Positions 12,971 to 14,819 of a stretch of DNA of 14,819 nucleotides are shown in pieces. The position numbers were made by a program, and so were the translations under genes. The notes under the pieces were generated by a model. It ran no database searches, was not told the DNA's origin, and saw only the letters and a program-made list of their open reading frames with translations. The DNA comes from Myxococcota bacterium (GTDB lineage: Bacteria > Myxococcota_C > UBA6777). Position 1 is the stretch's first letter, and each line of letters begins with the position of its first letter. The stretch lies in NCBI GenBank assembly GCA_963169055.1, contig CAUJFU010000029.1, positions 1 to 14,819 on the forward strand. Reading direction: 5' to 3'.

Positions 12971-14819
12971 ATGAAACTGACTTTTTTAGGCGGTGCAGAC
13001 GAAGTGGGAGCTTCTTGTACGCTGGTGGAGATCGCAGGAAAGCGGATCTTGGTGGATTGCGGCATCCGTATGAATCCACGCGATGGCGATAGCCTGCCGT
13101 GGCTTGCGCCGATCCAAGAGGGCGGTGGATTGGATGCGATCATCCTGACTCATGCGCACATGGATCACCTTGGTGCGATGCCGATTATCCACCAAAGCTA
13201 TCCCAACGTGCCGATTTATATGACTCCTCCGACGGTTGCCCTTTCGCAGATCCTTTTGCTCGACTCGCTCAAGATCATGCAAGGCAACTACGAACGCGAA
13301 GGCGATATCCCCTTGTATCCGCCCAATGCCGCCGAAGGACTGTTGCAACAAGCGCGTCCCGTACACATGAAACAAGAGCTTCGGCTTTTTGATGGGAAAC
13401 TGTCCGTCTTTTTCTTTCCTGCGGGCCATATCCTCGGAGCAGCCTGTGTCTACCTCGTCTCCAAAGAAGGCTCGATCTTGATGGGCGGCGATATCTCTTG
13501 CACCGACCAACTCACCATCCCCGGCCTCGAACTCCCCAAAATCCGCCCCGATGTTGTCGTCATGGAGTCCACTTACGGGGGACGTTTGCACGCCAACCGC
13601 AAGGCCGAAGAAACACGCATCATCCAGCAAGTCCAAAAAGTCCTCGAACAAAAAGGAGCCATCCTCTTCCCCGCTTTTGCCATCGGACGGGCGCAAGAGG
13701 TGATCTTGATCTTGTCGCGTGCGATGGAAAAAAAGCAGATCCCCGAAGCACCGATCTTTATCGACGGTATGGTCAAGCAAGTCTGCGGCATCTACCGCTC
13801 TTTCCCCGAATACTTGACCTCATGGATGAAAAAGCGCACCGAGCGGCTCAGCGATCCCTTCTTCTTTGAAAAAGGTGCGGCGATCCCCGTCTATTCACCC
13901 CAAGAACGCGAAAAAGCCGCCAAGCTCCGCCCTGCGATCTTTGTCTCTAGCTCAGGGATGCTCACAGGCGGTCCAAGCCCCTTTTATGCAAGCGAACTCG
14001 CCGAACACGAAAACTGCTGGATCGGCATCACAGGCTACCAAGACGAAGAAGCCCCGGGCCGCCGTATCCAAGAAGTCTTCAGCGCAGGAGGCGGCGAACT
14101 CGACCTGTACGGAAAGCGCGTCAAACTTCGCTGTGGCGTCGGCACATACGGACTCAGCGCACACGCAGACACCTCGCAGATCGTTTCTGTACTTCATGCC
14201 CTCGCACCCCGCGAGATCTTCTTGGTTCACGGAGATGAAAAGGCCCGTGAAGCCCTTCAAACGGCCTTGCTCCAAGCAGGAACCGAAAACGTCCACCTCC
14301 CCCACATCGGCGAAGAAAACGAACTCAAGGGGACGGGAGGGGGATATCTTTGGCGAGAACGCCGCCAACACCACCCTGCCTACAAAGCCGCCGCCGAAAA
14401 AGCCCGTACAGGCCGCGATGCCGAGATCGAATCAGGGCCGCTCACCCACGCCAGCCTGCTTCCGCTCTCCACCCTCTTGCTCCAGCGCGACGGCGCAAAC
14501 CGCGCTTACACCGCAACCGAAGCGATGGAAGCATGGGGCTACCCTCCCGCCGCCATCACCAAAGCCGAAGTCGAGCGCATCAACGAACTCTTGCGCGCCC
14601 CCGACGCTCCCTTCCGCGCCGACCGCACCAACAAATATCTCTTTCGTGTTCGCGTCTTCCAAAACGACCCTCGCACCGCCATCGACAAAGCCAACGAAGC
14701 CTTCGCTCACCTCGAACAAGCCCAAGCCCCCTCTCCACCCAAAGCCACGCCCACCAAATCTTCGCAAACCTCCCATCCATCGGCTATAAACGAAGCACAT
14801 CCCCAACGCCACACCCCTC
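12971..14819 (+). CDS. MBL-fold beta-CASP RNA-processing nuclease (CPSF73-like), 3'-truncated by the window end
   Basis: At least 616 residues, open to the last base, with no stop in frame. It is a metallo-beta-lactamase/beta-CASP hydrolase expected to cleave RNA with two zinc ions. The metal motif HxHxDH is at 61-66 (HAHMDH). Further ligands are H153 (AGHILG), D174 (GGDISC) and probably H420 (LVHGD). Beta-CASP motifs include ESTYGG at 199-204, AFAIGRAQE at 235-243, SSSGMLTGG at 326-334 and H398 in GLSAHAD. The core ends near 460. Beyond it lies an extension of more than 150 residues with a probable helical region (YTATEAMEAWGY onward), then a Pro/Ser/Thr-rich tail. The start follows GAAGGA at nine bases' spacing. 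Repeat copy C lies just upstream and may form part of its 5' leader. The closest functional class is the bacterial CPSF73/TTHA0252-type exo- or endonucleases. Substrate is unknown. Confidence 0.9.
   Translation, partial: MKLTFLGGADEVGASCTLVEIAGKRILVDCGIRMNPRDGDSLPWLAPIQEGGGLDAIILTHAHMDHLGAMPIIHQSYPNVPIYMTPPTVALSQILLLDSLKIMQGNYEREGDIPLYPPNAAEGLLQQARPVHMKQELRLFDGKLSVFFFPAGHILGAACVYLVSKEGSILMGGDISCTDQLTIPGLELPKIRPDVVVMESTYGGRLHANRKAEETRIIQQVQKVLEQKGAILFPAFAIGRAQEVILILSRAMEKKQIPEAPIFIDGMVKQVCGIYRSFPEYLTSWMKKRTERLSDPFFFEKGAAIPVYSPQEREKAAKLRPAIFVSSSGMLTGGPSPFYASELAEHENCWIGITGYQDEEAPGRRIQEVFSAGGGELDLYGKRVKLRCGVGTYGLSAHADTSQIVSVLHALAPREIFLVHGDEKAREALQTALLQAGTENVHLPHIGEENELKGTGGGYLWRERRQHHPAYKAAAEKARTGRDAEIESGPLTHASLLPLSTLLLQRDGANRAYTATEAMEAWGYPPAAITKAEVERINELLRAPDAPFRADRTNKYLFRVRVFQNDPRTAIDKANEAFAHLEQAQAPSPPKATPTKSSQTSHPSAINEAHPQRHTP

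Noticed and set aside
12986-13780. Long minus-strand open frame of 264 codons
   Set aside because: It lies fully inside the beta-CASP nuclease gene, whose motifs (HAHMDH, ESTYGG, GLSAHAD) are unmistakable; the minus frame shows no domain.
13866-14789. Plus-strand open frame of 307 codons, rich in Ser, Pro and Lys
   Set aside because: It is the frame-shifted shadow of the nuclease gene, with low-complexity composition and no ribosome-binding site.

Overview
The window is bacterial and densely coded, of moderately high GC. Start sites mostly carry clear purine-rich Shine-Dalgarno sequences. No rRNA, tRNA, phage or intact IS gene is visible. The gene mix is a WGR-PARP, a macrodomain protein, MJ0042-type zinc-ribbon membrane proteins in tandem, an M16C presequence-protease-like peptidase and a beta-CASP nuclease. 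This would suit an under-sampled deltaproteobacterial-type lineage (Myxococcota or Bradymonadota), but nothing here proves the taxonomy. GATC is strikingly over-represented.

Left part (1-4151): a structured repeat element (copy A) lies just upstream of a PlsC-type acyltransferase gene. That gene converges, with one base between stop codons, on a three-gene minus-strand operon of overlapping membrane-protein genes: DUF2157, DUF4401 and GDYXXLXY. A 319-base divergent intergenic region with a decayed repeat (copy D) separates this operon from the next gene.

Middle (4152-9427): a 990-residue M16C zinc metallopeptidase with all expected catalytic residues converges on a minus-strand pair. The pair is a WGR-PARP (candidate ADP-ribosyltransferase) followed by a macrodomain protein (candidate ADP-ribose reader or eraser). 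Together they look like a compact ADP-ribosylation module. The gap between them carries a 39-bp direct repeat that duplicates the PARP 3' end and stop codon, next to a G7 tract.

Right part (9428-14819): repeat copy B, bounded by 15-bp terminal inverted repeats, sits between the PARP gene and three tandem paralogous zinc-ribbon/two-helix membrane proteins. A strong hairpin, a larger repeat copy (C) with a 61-bp internal duplication, and a metallo-beta-lactamase/beta-CASP RNA-processing nuclease follow. The nuclease gene runs off the window end.

Most notable items: the PARP/macrodomain pair, the folded inverted-repeat family (four copies, with pairing kept by compensatory or wobble changes), and the tandem zinc-ribbon membrane family of unknown role.
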